A stretch of 64,000 nucleotides of DNA from Dactylis glomerata (GCA_007115705.1 QXEO01000235.1:2885888-2949887); one strand, 5' to 3'. Shown: positions 24,414 to 36,268, counted from the stretch's first letter. Notes: generated by a model from the letters alone, not told the origin. Program-made: numbers and translations.

Positions 24414-24732
24414 GTAGTCCCCGAGTGTGTCAGGAATTCAACTTGATATTTAGGCTTGCCAGTCGGAGTAGGCGAGTGCTAGCTTGCAGCTCCAGTCGAA
24501 TCGATGGTGAACTCTAAAATAGAGAAACATTGCACTGAAAAGCGTGTTAGTAGTACAGAATTTCAGCACGAACCAGTCGCCAGAGCAGAGCTGGCGAATT
24601 GGGCGACTGACTAGTCGCATTATTGGAGATAGACCGTCGAGCTTGGTCAAACTAGCCGTTTGGAGGGTCCAAATGGCTGCGCGTTTACTACGCGCCCAAC
24701 GGTAAATTCGTGTGTCGTTGCAGCGGACTCCG

Positions 24733-24740
24733 TATATAAG
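24733..24740 (+). promoter_or_regulatory. TATA box before the antisense accessory ORF
   Basis: TATATAAG on the plus strand, 119 bp upstream of the ATG at 24859. It is placed to drive an ORF that runs opposite to the gypsy element carrying it. This assignment rests on position and motif only. Confidence 0.5.
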
Positions 24741-24858
24741 GGGACTGAAGTGGAGCGTGCGGAATTCTCCGCCGCATTCCCCACTTCGTCTTCCTCCTCT
24801 AGCCTTCATTTCTCTCAGCGCTCAGCCCAAGTCAATCGTCCTCAGATCCTCAGATTCG

Positions 24859-26060
24859 ATGGCGGTCAAGTCGTGGGACAAGAGCAAGGTCACCGAAAGC
24901 GTATTGAGACCCTTCCTGACGCTGGTGAACATCACGGTAAAGAATTACCGGATCCCCAAGATGACGGAGACGGTGCCGGCGCCACAGTCTAGTGAGTATG
25001 TGGCCTTCGTATCCCATCTTGAGTGTGGATTTGGAACTCCATCTTCTCTTCTTCCGGCGCTTCTGTGCCTTCTACCGGATCAAGCCCTCAGACTTGGGGC
25101 CACACAGCATTCAACAGATCGTTGTGTTTGTGGCCTTCTGTGAGAGCTATCTGGGCTATGAGCCCTATTTCCCGCTCTAGTTGACCTTGTTCCATGGGCT
25201 CCATAGCGGAAAGGGCGAGTCCATGCTGACGTCGGGTGGCATCATCTTCCAGTTGCAGCGGGCGAGCAACTTCTTTGACCTAGGGTTACCCAAGAAGGCC
25301 TCCTCCGATTGGCGGAAATACTGGTTCTATGTCAAGGTCACTCCAGAGGGCGAGGTGAAGATGCCACCATACTCTGTGGAGCCGAACATGCCTCGGTTTC
25401 ACAGAGTGAAGTCCCTGCCCGAGGGGCAACGCGCCTTGGTGGGGCAGATGCTGGAGAGGATCCTCCAGCTCGATAGAGAGGGGTTGAAGTCGTTCAACCT
25501 CTACAACTTCTGGTTGAGCAGGCGATTGATTCTGTTGCAACAACGAGCCCATCCGATGTGGGAATACACCGGAGCGGGCGATCTCACACGGTCTACGGAG
25601 ACCGAGTGGGAGGGGGAGTACGTGGTGGCCTTGAAGAAGATCACGGCGATCCAATTCAAGAATCTTGACGAGGGCCTACAACCGTTCACCCCTTAAGAAA
25701 CTGCGGCTCCCACAGTAAGTCTCTTTCTTGATGGATTCCTCCATTTGTTTCTGAACTTGATACCAATGATGACTATTTTTCTGTAGACTTTTAACATCCT
25801 GCAGGGGACTTTGCCCCCGCTCGACAATGACCTCCCTGAAGAGTATCAGGGGGCGAGCGAGGCAGCGGTTGGTGAGCCGACCGACAGTGATGACGGAGAG
25901 GAGGAGATCCAGAGTGGTGGCAATGTTGGAGAGGTGGACGCCACTCTCCCAGGAAAGACTCACAGCCAAAGGCGCCAGGCCTAGGAGGAAGCAAGTCGGG
26001 CCACGAGCACTAACAACGGCAAGGATGAGGCCGACGCTGGCCGCTCGTCCTTGAGGGCAC
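24859..26060 (+). pseudogene. Antisense accessory ORF with 'putative gypsy type transposon' domain (PF04195-like)
   Basis: A plus-strand frame starts MAVKSWDKSKVTESVLRPFL at 24859. It resembles the grass family annotated as putative gypsy-type transposon domain (Pfam PF04195). The core includes RRFCAFYRIKPSDLGPH, FCESYLGYEPYFPL and LFHGLHSGKGE, then an aromatic-rich segment (SDWRKYWFYVKV). The sequence is broken by a frameshift near 25030-25060, a TAG at 25178-25180 inside the core, and a stop near 25696. A tail with acidic patches runs to about 26050. The ORF lies opposite to the Tat-like gypsy pol (27975-29090) and before that element's 3' LTR. Known Tat-lineage elements carry antisense extra ORFs in this position. 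The function of the domain is unknown. The copy is almost certainly dead. Confidence 0.65.
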
Positions 26061-26064
26061 AGAG

Positions 26065-26399
26065 TGTTAGTTGTTTTAGACTTGCTCTAATTGAGAGAGG
26101 ATGACACTAGGAGAGTTGGGGCAATTTTTGTTTGTTTATTTCTCACACAATGCCATACCAACCTGAGGGGTTGGGGGTACAAATATATAGCTGCTAGCCA
26201 GCCACGAATATGCTAGATGCTAGTCTAAGATGCTGCTAACTGCCAGTCCTTGATGCCCCTAAAAGCAGTCAAGGATGCTATCCTATCCTAACAGCCAGTC
26301 CTTCACAATGACCATGTGTGTGTGCTGCAGCTAGTCCTTCACAAGGACCATGTGCATCAGCATCTCCACAAAGACCACAGTACAGAGACTTATCCATCA
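26065..26399 (-). repeat. 3' LTR of a short-LTR copia element
   Basis: A 335-bp LTR that reads TGATGGATAAGTC...AACTAACA on the minus strand. It is directly preceded, in that orientation, by a purine-rich tract (ACTTAGGGGAGAA, 26400-26412) that serves as polypurine tract. RNase H coding sequence ends right beside it, so it is the 3' LTR. The repeated phrase CAGTCCTTCACAA occurs near 26297 and 26333. No second LTR is present. Confidence 0.75.
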
Positions 26400-26406
26400 T
26401 TCTCCC

Positions 26407-27975
26407 CTAAGTCTTGTACGTCGTCTTGCTGGAGCGCTGAGCCATCCCGATCCGGGAGCAGAGTTCGAGGAACTTGATCCTCCCAAGAGGCTTGGTGAGC
26501 AGGTCCGCGAGCTGATCCGTGGTGTTGATGTAGCTTGCCTTGATGCTCCCTACCTCCAAGTAGCTTCGGATGAAGTGATACCTCAACCGAATGTGCTTGC
26601 TCCGTTCATGAAAAATGGGGTTCTTCGCCAGGGCTAGAGCAGACTTGTTGTCCACCACGAGCTGCACTACTATAGTGTCTCGGCCGAGGAGATCACCAAG
26701 CAGTCGAGCGAGCCAAAGCGCCTGAGTGCAGGCGGTGCAGGCCGCGATGTACTCGGCCTCGCACCTGGACATGGCCACCACCTGCTGCTTGACCGACTGC
26801 CAGCTCACGAGGCACTTGCCGAGGAAGAAGAGAATCCCCCTCGTGCTCTTGCTGGTGTCGATGTCACCGGCGTGGTCGCTATCGCTGTACCCGATGAAGT
26901 CTACTACCCCAGGACATCTAGGGTAGTGGAGGCCGTGGTCGAGAGTCCCCGCAACCTAGCGGATGATCCTCTTCATAGCCTGCTGGTGCTCCCTCGTCAG
27001 TCGCTCCATGAATCGACTAACGTAGCCGACGGAGAATGCCAAGTCTGGCCGTGTGTGGGCGAGGTAGCGAAGGCTCCCCACAAGACGCCGGTACTGTGTG
27101 GCGTCCACTTCCTTCGTTGTGCTGTCGCGGCTCAGCTTCAGCCTCTCCTCCATCGGAGTGAGTGCTGGGTTGCAGTCAGTGAGTCCAGCAAGCTCAACAA
27201 CGCGCTGGGCGTAGGCGGTCTGTCGAAGCGTGATCCCGGAGTCGTCCTAGTGCACCTCGATGCCCAGGTAGAAGGAGAGAGTCCCCAGATCACTCATCTG
27301 GAAGGTGGCCTTCATCTCTTCCTTCAACGCTGCCACCTCCGCATCCTTGGTGCCGGTGATCACCAAGTCGTCGACATAGACGCCCACCAGCAGGGCTTTT
27401 CCTCCACTACCCCACCGGTAGACGGCCGCCTCGTGCGGGCTTAGCACGAGGCCCATCCCCTTTAGCGTGGAGTCCAACTTGGCATTCCACGCCCTCGGTG
27501 CCTGCCGTAGGCGGAGCACCTTGCCTTCCTTGCCGCGGATCACAGATCCCGACGGCTGATGCACGTAGACCTCCTCCTTCAAGTCGCCATTAAGGAATGC
27601 CGACTTGACATCCATGTGATGGACACGCCAGCCCTCTTGGGCGGCTAGCACAAGGATGAGTCGCACGGACTCCATCCGTGCCACGGGAGCGAAGGCGTCA
27701 TCGAAGTCGACCCCCTCCTGCTGCAAGAAGCCTCGTGCCACCAAGCGAGCCTTGTGCTTGACGATGGTGCCGGCTTCATCCCTCTTCAGCTTGAACACCC
27801 ACTTAAGGGTGATCGCGCGGTGACCACGAGGGAGGTCAGCGAGCTCCCAGTTGCGGTTCTGCTCAACCACATCCATCTCCAGCTGCATCGCGGCGTGCCA
27901 AGCCGCGTCTCTCTCGGCCTCTGCAAAGGACCGAGGCTCGCCGTCATCACACGCAAGATGCAACTGCGCCTCCAG
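26407..27975 (-). pseudogene. Copia reverse transcriptase-RNase H fragment
   Basis: The minus-strand C-terminal half of a copia polyprotein. RT occupies about 27975-27250, with LKWVFKLKRDEAG, KARLVARGFLQQEG, the HHMDVKSAFLNGDL block and an intact catalytic YVDD (VGVYVDDLVITG). A stop near 27247 interrupts it. The RT-RNase H linker follows (RRLVGSLRYLAHTRPDLAF, 27153-26956). RNase H comes last (26808-26407), with CEAEYIAACTACTQALW and IFHERSKHIRLRYHFIR. Gag, protease, integrase and the 5' LTR are missing. On its upstream side the frame passes directly into gypsy sequence at about 27975, making a chimeric ORF. Confidence 0.85.
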
Positions 27976-29090
27976 GTCGAGGTAGGAGATATATGGCGTT
28001 GTCCAGTCGTTGGAGTCCGTGGCCATGGCGACCAATGTGGAGTCGGGAGAGAGTGGCTTTGTGATGTCAATTTCCCTTGGAACGGAGACTGATGGCTTAT
28101 CAATGACGTCGAGGAAGACGTCTGGCGGAGGGGGTTGTAAAGAGGAGCTGATCCTAGAGAGGGCATCAGCCTCTTCATTTTTCTTCCGCTAGATCCACTC
28201 GATGGAGTAGCTGGTGAAGTAGCCGGTGAAGTAGCCTCCCAGCTGGTCGACAACCTTTTGGTAGGCGATCATGTTGGCGCTGACTATGTCACAGGTGCCC
28301 GAGGTTTGATTGGCGACGAGGTTGGAGTCCTGTAGCATCTCAGACGAGATATGCTCATCTCCTTAGCAGCTCGCATGTCGTGGAGGAGTGCTTCGTATTC
28401 AGTGAACTTGTTGGTGCAGGGTGTGAAGTTGATCCGTAGTGCGTAGCGGAGCTTGTCGCCCTTTGGAGAGACGAGTACGACACTGGCCCCTACGCCCTCA
28501 GCGTTCTTGGACCCATCAAAGAACATGGTTCAGTACTACAGGTACATAAGTTTTTCCACCTTCTGCGCCTCGTGCCAATCGGTGAGGAAGTCGGCGAGGG
28601 CTTGAGATTTGATGGCCCTAGAAGGCTCATATTTGATGCAGTGGGTGCCAATTTCAACAACCCTCTTGGCAACTCTTCCAGTCGCATTGTGATTGCGAAT
28701 GATGTCCTGCAACGGAGCCGATGAGACGACTGATATCTTGTGCTGTTGGAAATAATGGGGGAGCCGTGGTGTGGCTCTGAATACGACGTACACCAGTTTT
28801 TGATACTAGGGGTACCATTCTTTTGATTCCGTGAGGACCTCGCTGAGGTAATACATGGGTCTCTGGATGGGGTACTCTCTACCTTTTTATGGTCGCTCGA
28901 TGACCATGACTGTGCCGACGACGCGATTAGTCACAGCGATCTACATGAGCATGGACTCCTTGGCTTCAGGAGCGGCGAGTAGAGTAGGCCCGGCAAGGAC
29001 TTTCTTGAGAGTCATGAATGTTGTGTCCGCCTCTTCTGTCTTGAACAATGATTATTTTTTCTAGAACCCGAGGTCAAGGGTCAAGTAGAA
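27975..29090 (-). pseudogene. Tat-like gypsy pol fragment (RT end and second RNase H)
   Basis: A minus-strand gypsy pol, degenerate. About 29065-28800 corresponds to the end of RT and the first RNase H (FMTLKKVLAG, then AVTNRVVGTVMV). About 28793-28540 is the connecting RNase H region (RVAKRVVEIGTHCIKYEPS). About 28526-28200 is a second, archaeal-type RNase H with MFFDGSKNAEGVGASVVL and TEYEALLHDMRAAKEM. The presence of a second RNase H is the mark of the Tat lineage. The sequence then runs through NEEADALSR and a proline-rich linker to TTPYISYL. There it joins copia RT. Integrase is absent. I infer that it belongs to the same element as the LTR at 23940-24413. Confidence 0.75.
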
Positions 29091-29830
29091 CCTTCGAACT
29101 GCATTATCTCGCAGTTATCAGGCAAGTTCAATCTTGCACATACTTATATTTTGTGTAAAAGTTTTTCAAAGGAAACATCCATGAAAAACAGAAGTATATT
29201 ATTTATTTAAGAATAAAAATGAATAACTTTGGGTGGGCAATGAAATCATGGTTGAGTTGCATGATTAAAATCATGAAGTGGAGATTTTATTGTACCGAGA
29301 AAGTCACCTTAGGATATAATAACAAACTAGTGAGTTATTCCAAGCCGTCGTATAAACCGCGCTGTCCACAGATCTTGGAATGGGATGAGCGAGTCAGAAG
29401 TTTTTTCTTAGTTCTGCATATCTTTAGATGACGAAGTCGGGCTGTATTCCCAACGAGGAATGACAGCGGGTGGGAGCCCGTAACGTCCCCATCTTGTGCT
29501 GCAAGATTTTAGCTTTAGTATCTCAGTAGGGACAGCATTTGAGTCGCGGTCGTCGACCGGGTCAATGCAAAGGGTAGAGTACGGAATTAGGTAGAACTCG
29601 GCATGACTTGGAGAAACTTGGTAACATGCATTACACCATAGGAAGTGTGACACATGCAATAAGGTCAAGGACGTTTGTGGGAAAAGTAGCGCACCTCTCG
29701 AAAGTGTATAAAATGTGATATGTTACTTTCTATATTGGGAAATGATTGTGAACGCAACATGGAGAAACTAAACGAAAGTTCTAACAACCTGTGAAGACTG
29801 ACAGAGATAGTTTTTCTAAACTAAAACCTA
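29091..29830. other. Unassigned intergenic sequence
   Basis: AT-rich, with short frames on both strands but no recognisable domain, repeat or RNA. It could be the remaining upstream part of the gypsy element or host DNA. Confidence 0.4.
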
Positions 29831-29988
29831 CTCCCTCCGTTCGGAAATATAAGATGTTTTAGTTTTGTGAAGTGAATGTATCTAAACATCTTTCAGTGTA
29901 TAGGTTCACTCGAATCTATACACTAAAAGATGTCTAGATACGTTAGCTTCACAAAGCTAAAACATCTTATATTTCTAAACGGAGGGAA
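29831..29988. mobile_element. Stowaway-type MITE
   Basis: A 158-bp element with terminal inverted repeats CTCCCTCCGTTCGGAAATAT and the matching right end. The last G of the right end has changed to A. It is flanked by TA (29829-29830 and 29989-29990). The interior (AAGATGTTTTAGTTTTGTGA) matches that of the MITE at 12710-12874, so both belong to one family. Confidence 0.93.
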
Positions 29989-30632
29989 TACCTTTTATAA
30001 ATACTATTTTTTAAAACAAAACAAACCTACACAAACCCAATATATAGAACTTGCTGAGTATGCTCATACTCAAAATATCTTCTTCTTAAACCCTTTCTAG
30101 ACTTTGAATTGTACAACACCGAGGACTACAAAAATAACCAACATGTGGAAGAGTAGGTATACTATGAGGATCCGGATCTTTAAGAAGGCATAGAAGAAAT
30201 ATATTACCATATAGAATATGAAGTGAATTGTGAGAACGAAGAAGAAGAAGCGTAGATATATGATAGAGTAAATGAGCTGAGCAGCGTAGACTTCCATAAA
30301 TAAGTTGTTGAGATCCAATGGTACTATGTTTAGTTGTGACATTGATAAATAAGTTAGTTTGGTTGCATTTAAATTTAAATATGAATCCTCAATGGACCAA
30401 TGAGGATATCAAAACATTTGTACATTACTGGTTCGTAATTATGAACATGTAAAGTTATTGACCTATAATGTTTCTGTTGTATCACTCTGAGGGATGTAAT
30501 ATTTACAAAACGATACTTTGTAAGTGTTATGTCAATAACTTATACACTACAACATGTAGTGGTGTACTGATTCACCGCAAATTTGGCCCATCATTTGGTA
30601 CTTGGGTGTGTAAGGCTATATCTTTCCAGGTA
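29989..30632. other. Unassigned AT-rich sequence
   Basis: No recognisable gene. A hydrophobic 81-aa minus-strand frame at 30097-30342 is very Phe/Ile-rich, as random AT-rich DNA would give. I do not call it. Confidence 0.4.
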
Positions 30633-31560
30633 GGGGTGTAAATGGATATGATAGTTTGCACACCAAATCCGGCTCTGCACCCGTTTTAACTTACCATGTT
30701 CATTTTAAAAAGTCTGACGGATAAGCATATCCAAATCCTAAGTAACCTCATGGATACAGTATAGAATATTATATAGCAAATGGCATGCAAATATGGATTA
30801 TCTGAAAATTTATTAGGATTACCTATATATTCTAAACTGGACAATCTAGTTGTAAGTAAAATGAAGGTCAATCGCACATAGTTAGTACTTATTAAGTTTT
30901 TAAATTCATTTGGTGAGTATGTGTAGCTCTAAATTCTTACCGCCGATAGAGTGATAGTTCAAGTAGTTAGTTACGAAAATAAAACGGTGTGCACCTGGGT
31001 ACCTACACACCCCCCTTCAACTTTTGATTCAAAATGTATTAACTTATTCTAGCTTGGTTTTCTAGTAGAACACGAAATACTGCTGTGTAAAAGTGGTTTC
31101 AAATTTTTTTTATGATTTTTTTGGGTCAAAGTCAACCCCAAAAACAAAAAGTCAACGGAAAATCTATTTATAAGTTGACTTTGATGAAAAAAAATCAAAT
31201 CAAAATTCTGAAACCACTTTTGTACACCATAATCCCGTGCTCTACTAGGAAAACAAACTAAAAATGGGTTAATATGTCTTGAACAAAAATTTAAAAGGGG
31301 GTGTGTACGTACCCACGTGAGCACTGAATCCACTCCTTCAGTAATGGTTAAATACCTCTCAAGTTTTGCTAGTTTCATAATTATCCGACTATTTTTTGTA
31401 TTCTGATTATGTCACATTTCTTGTAGGAATCTGTGGCCGGTATATCCGCATTTGAATCCAAAACCGGCCAATATCTGATCCGGTCCAAATCTGAGAAGAA
31501 AAATATGGTGAAGGATGCGGTACGAGAAAAATCTGCTCTGATCCAATCCGTTTACAGTAA
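30633..31560. mobile_element. Possible hAT-like non-autonomous element
   Basis: The left end starts TAGGGGTGTAAATGGATA, the kind of terminus seen in hAT-derived elements. The right part ends in ATCCGTTTACAG, a diverged inverted partner of that terminus. Inside are phrases about CCGG and ATCCAAATCC, typical of such repeats. A foldback MITE (30987-31324) sits in the middle. No transposase frame is present and the right boundary is uncertain. Confidence 0.35.
30987..31324. mobile_element. Foldback MITE nested in a larger repeat
   Basis: The ends are inverted over at least 34 bp: GTGTGCACCTGGGTACC at the left, and GTGCTCACGTGGGTACG reading inward from the right. The pairing continues inward through CTAGTAGA and AAGTGGTTTCA on both arms, so most of the 338 bp could fold as one hairpin. 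It is non-coding. A fragment with a similar end (AGGTGCTACACACCCCC) occurs near 45260. Confidence 0.7.
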
Positions 31561-32440
31561 TTTTCAGAGTTAGAAATCATATTTATGAGTTGATAGTTGT
31601 GCTCCCCTTCCAGCACCCATCCTTCTAGAGGATTCAAGACAACCCTTTTGTGGAGAGGCTACTTCAAGACCTGATCTATCTAATCTTTTCTCCATAGTTC
31701 TATGATTTTAGTAGTCGGATACTTATACTTCTGGCCTTCTATTTGATGCTATCTTGCTTGTATGGCCTTGATGTTTCATGATATATCATGAGCACTTTGT
31801 TGTTGGAGGAAGCCATACATATGTCTGTCAACTTAACTATCTCAATATTATGTTGCATGCATGTACCTAGATTGTGTACCAAAAACGAAACTAAAAGCTC
31901 CAACATATCCTGTATTTTAGGCGAAATAAAGTTCCTACAAGGCACCAGCTGGTCATCGCGCTGATCATAGCCAGCGTGAGCAAAGTTTTGTCCACCCTTG
32001 TAAATATATATCTCCTTAAGAAGCTAGCAGTCAGAAAATTTAACTTTTAGTTTCCCTTTACCATGTCAAAACATGTAGTGGTGGTCCACATCACAAGGCA
32101 CATGCATTTGGTTTTTGGATCTACTCTGATTATTCAATGTTTGAACGTCTACCTAAATTTTGACATGCTTCTCTGGGGATCAACTCGTAGTGGAGTGCGG
32201 AAGGCCCAGTGAAAAAGAAAGCTAAACTGAGTTGAAGCCTTGCTGTGGTAGTGGCACAAGTGGAGACTTCAACCTTAACACGGTTTTTCAACATCGCCAT
32301 CATGTTCTCCAATAATTTCATACGCATTTTTGAGTAATAAGTCTTATAATGGCCCCATCCTCCTTCACTCCGCATCTTTTGTGTCGCCCGTAAATATAGG
32401 TGCCGTTTTACAATCTCAGATAAGTATCTTAAAACTATGA
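31561..32440. other. Unassigned sequence
   Basis: No gene, repeat family or RNA recognised. Short minus-strand frames at 31739-31945 and 32130-32531 have no support. Confidence 0.4.
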
Positions 32441-33779
32441 GCTCTTTTATAATGATTGGCACGGTACCTGGATACCGTGTGGTACCATTTAGTCTAAATT
32501 TTGAGGACAGTTGATTAAAGGAGTAGATCATTTTATTTAATTTGTACTATGCTTTGATGATCAACTTAAAGTCCGTGCCAACAGTCGACCTACCTTCGTT
32601 TCCCCGTGTCAAAAGAAAGATAAAAAACTCCATCTTCCTCCCTGGAACGAGGAGAAGGCCAGAGGGCGATGGCGGTGGGCTGGCAGGGGCACGCCGGCGG
32701 CGGCCTAATCAGTGACATCGAGGCGGGCAGTGAAGGAGATATTCGATACAGGCTGCCCCCATCCGCGCGCCGCCTGAATGCAAGCGAGTAGCACCTACCA
32801 CACGGCAGAGGCCCTTCGCGCTGACGGCATCGTTTGTCCCCCATCGATGTGTAATATGTGAGTAGATAATTGATTGATCTATACACTGAAATACTACATG
32901 TCCTCAGCTATATTTACAAGGAAAACCAGCAAGCAGATTAGCACAAAACTACCATTTGCAGAATTGACAGAACGTGCACAACTAATATGCGTGTGGTTGC
33001 TGAATTAAGGAGGGCGAGACCAGATTGTGTCCGGGTGGGCGCTTGGCAGATCCATGTCCAGTCCCCAACCAGAGATGCATCTAGGCACGAGAGGGTGACA
33101 CACTGCCAGTTTTCGCCATTCACACATCTAGAACTGAACACGATTCCCGTCGCTTCCCGCCCGATATTTGTGGTCGATCGCTCGCCCAGCTCGATTCTTG
33201 TCTTCGGCCGCTTGCCTACTAGATTCCCGTCGCCGGCTGCTGACCGTCCGCCGCCCGCTCTCCAACCGCCGGCCCGCCCTCTGGCAGCAGATCGTGTTCA
33301 GGGCGGACCCATGTTCCCTGAGGCCCCTCCTACTCTCGCCAAGCACCGGCGGCCGCCCGGCCGGTTCCTTGGTGCCGTCTCGATTGCCACGCAGGAGATT
33401 GCCGGGGAGAGAGATACAGTATGACTCAGTGAGAGGATGAGCAGGGATAGACTATATAGAGATGGATAGCGAGGGAGAGACCGACAGATTTGAGATGCGT
33501 GCACTCATCCGGCGGTTTGCCCACTCGAAAGAGCATTCGATTTTTATGATTTTTATTAAATAATATTAATGTATAGGTCCCACATTATTTTGGTACCGGC
33601 CCCATATTATTATGGTATACTGTGGTACCGTCTGGTACCATCAGTTTGGTACCGTCTATTTTATCACCGTCAGATCGGAATGAACGAACGGTACATAAAA
33701 ATGCCAATCACCATAAAACTTGTATAAAACTATATTATATTCAAGTGTTCCTGTAAATATTGTGAAGCAACATTGGCCA
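32441..33779. other. GC-rich island flanked by GGTACC-rich arms
   Basis: The two arms, about 32441-32490 and 33590-33720, share both direct similarity (TACCGTGTGGTACCAT against TACCGTCTGGTACCAT) and a short inverted match (ATGATTGGCA against TGCCAATCA). Between them, 32590-33480 is gene-like in composition with several overlapping frames, none of which I recognise. It could be a transposon carrying a captured exon, or a decayed gene. I make no coding call. Confidence 0.3.
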
Positions 33780-35536
33780 TTTTTTTTTGGGTAGGAACCA
33801 TGTTTGTTGTGCGAGGTGTATGTATATTTGTGTGCACGTGGCTAAGGTTTGTGAAATTTGTGTGGAATATCTCTACAGAGTAAAAGTCTTGGGTGATTTG
33901 GACTAAATGGGACGACTACAGTCCAAGAAAAAAGCAGACATGTGCAATGTGCTCTGAAAGCGACGACAGCGCAGCCACCTATATCCATGCACGAATACTG
34001 CAGTGCCAGTCAGTGTGTGCGGTCGTCAAATATTCTGTCGATGGAGAAAATCCGTCAATTCTGACCTTATACGCTACCAGCCAAGGTTAGTCTTTACGCA
34101 TACTCAAGTCGCACCAAAATATCCATGTTGACTTACTGTGTTAGGAAAAGGAGATTTCTGGTGAACCCACTTACAGCTCTGGATGTCAACGGGGCCGGTC
34201 TAGTTTAATTGTCCCGGCATGCTTAATTTGATATTGCTAAGAATTGTTCGCAACGATACTGCACAAGCTAGCTTCTAATAATCTGAATTAATTAGTTTCC
34301 TTAGCATGAAGTATATCGCAGTAGGCGAGCCTGCTGAGTGTACTGTATGTCTGTATGAATAATCGTACTACCTTTTATTTTTTAGGAAAGTATCAATCAT
34401 CATACTGTTTGACAACATCTCGACAATGTGCCCCCTGCAACGGATGTCCACCTTTTCCCTGATGCAAACCTTGAACAGAATCTTTTAAAGCAAATCTCGG
34501 GCAAGTACACATCTAAATTAGGCCCCATGTATGCGTCGGTAGGGAGAACAAATAGTCCGATCTGCTGTTGATTTTAATCCTCATTGTAGTATGTGCGATT
34601 GTTACAAAAGAAGATCCCATAATGCTACATAATATTTTTATTGGCAATATGTCCAAATTCATGCAATAACATTGTAACATTTCAAATATACCCATGCACT
34701 AACTATATTTGTATCCAACAGATAATTTGGTAGCATAAATTTATTGAGAGAATTTATAGCAACATATGCATCAAAGAACCCTAAATGTGCAAACGCTAAA
34801 TCAACACTGCATCATGAATACAATATGTGCATCATATACCCTGCAACATGTTCTCCATGTGCATGCAACAAACCAAAATATAGCATATTAAAACAACCAA
34901 TGCAACATTAACAATCCACAAAATAGCAAACCATTTATAATCAATATTCGGATGGCGACCTCAAGACCTAGGGTCCTGCCCATTGACTACACCTCACTAG
35001 AGCCCTATCTTGTAGGATCTTGTGGGGCCAAGCTCATTACCCCGCACCAATCATCCCTGACCTTAGCTACGCGAGGGGCTTTGGTTTGAGCTCCAACATA
35101 TGGTCCATGACTAGAGAGAGGAGCATCTTGTGGTTGGTTCTTAGACGAGTGGAAGGAAAGGAATGCATTGAAGAAGAATTTGAAACAAGGAGCATCTTCT
35201 ATCATAGGACATACACTGGTTGAGAAGGAATGCAAATAGAGAAGAAACTGCAGAGAATTAGCATCTCGTGTCTCTAGAATCGCGTAGGAGAAGTAGAGGA
35301 AAAGGAACTACAAAGGAGAAGCCCGACTTTAAGCATCAAGGCGAGCGATGCACATTTCGCGGATCAAGTTGCTAAGTCAATCTTCTAATGAGCTTTAAGT
35401 GGCCGTCTCTACCCCCTCTCTCTGTCTACTATCCACCCATAGACATCAATTAGAACACCTACGGCCACATGAGAGAATACAACTAGATGACATCTTCACT
35501 CATCATGTTAGGTATTTTGCGGATACAAAATTGTTA
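33780..35536. other. Unassigned sequence
   Basis: Mostly AT-rich and non-coding. Frames at 33893-34090 and 35005-35235 are isolated and lack domain signals. I see nothing I can support. Confidence 0.4.
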
Positions 35537-35781
35537 CTACCCCCGTTCCAATCTATATTTTTCTGAAAAGTCAAACTAGTAAGGTTTGACCAAGCTTTTT
35601 TAATTAAATCATTAATATGTACATTGCAAAATCTATATCATTAGATGCATCATCAAATATATTTTCATATGATATCTAGATAATATTATAGTTGTTGACA
35701 TTTTTCTAAAAGTATGGTTGAACTTTACTTTCCTTGACTTCTCTAAAAAAACATAAGCTTTTTTCATTGGAACTGATGGAG
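35537..35781. mobile_element. Stowaway-like MITE, diverged
   Basis: A 245-bp AT-rich element. It begins CTACCCCCGTTCC and ends GGAACTGATGGAG, a diverged inverted pair related to CTCCCTCCGTTCC. It is flanked by TA (35535-35536 and 35782-35783). The interior includes AAAGTCAAACTAGTAAGGTT and a partner ending TTGACTTCT, typical of the longer Stowaway families. Confidence 0.75.
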
Positions 35782-36268
35782 TATATAGTCCAAACAGTTT
35801 GACCTATTCATATTCGGTTTTCAACATCGAATTCTACATTTAAGATGGTTTCCAAACTAGACCCCACTTGATATAAAGAGTTATAACTCTTTTGTCATCA
35901 GCAAGAAAATCTAATTCTTCTCTTTTGGATAAAAAATCTGATTCTTTTGTTTTGGAACCAAAGTTGTAATGACGGTGTCTAATCTATTTTGCAACAAGTT
36001 ACCACATGGTAACTTTAGTACTTTATTAATGTGGTGGTAGTTTTAGAAATAGCCCGACGACAAGTTTGGAGATGAAAATAGTCGTTCAAACATAATAATG
36101 TGGAGTCTACCTTTGAAGATCTCTTCTAGACCAAAACACAGTGAAGACGACACATACATCGGATTCATTGCTAAAAAAGTAAACAAAAACTAACTTTGCC
36201 CCGGAACATTAAACATTTCAGTTGGTTATTTTACCCTACCAAAACATATTAGAATTTGAACAAGAGTA
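35782..36268. other. Unassigned sequence
   Basis: AT-rich with no gene or named repeat that I recognise. It leads directly into the tandem duplication that begins at 36269. Confidence 0.4.

Noticed and set aside
27754..28192. Plus-strand frames over the copia/gypsy junction
   Set aside because: Complement of the pol frames; no independent similarity.
30097..30342. Hydrophobic 81-aa minus-strand frame resembling a membrane protein
   Set aside because: Phe/Ile/Tyr content is what AT-rich non-coding DNA gives, and nothing around it supports a gene.
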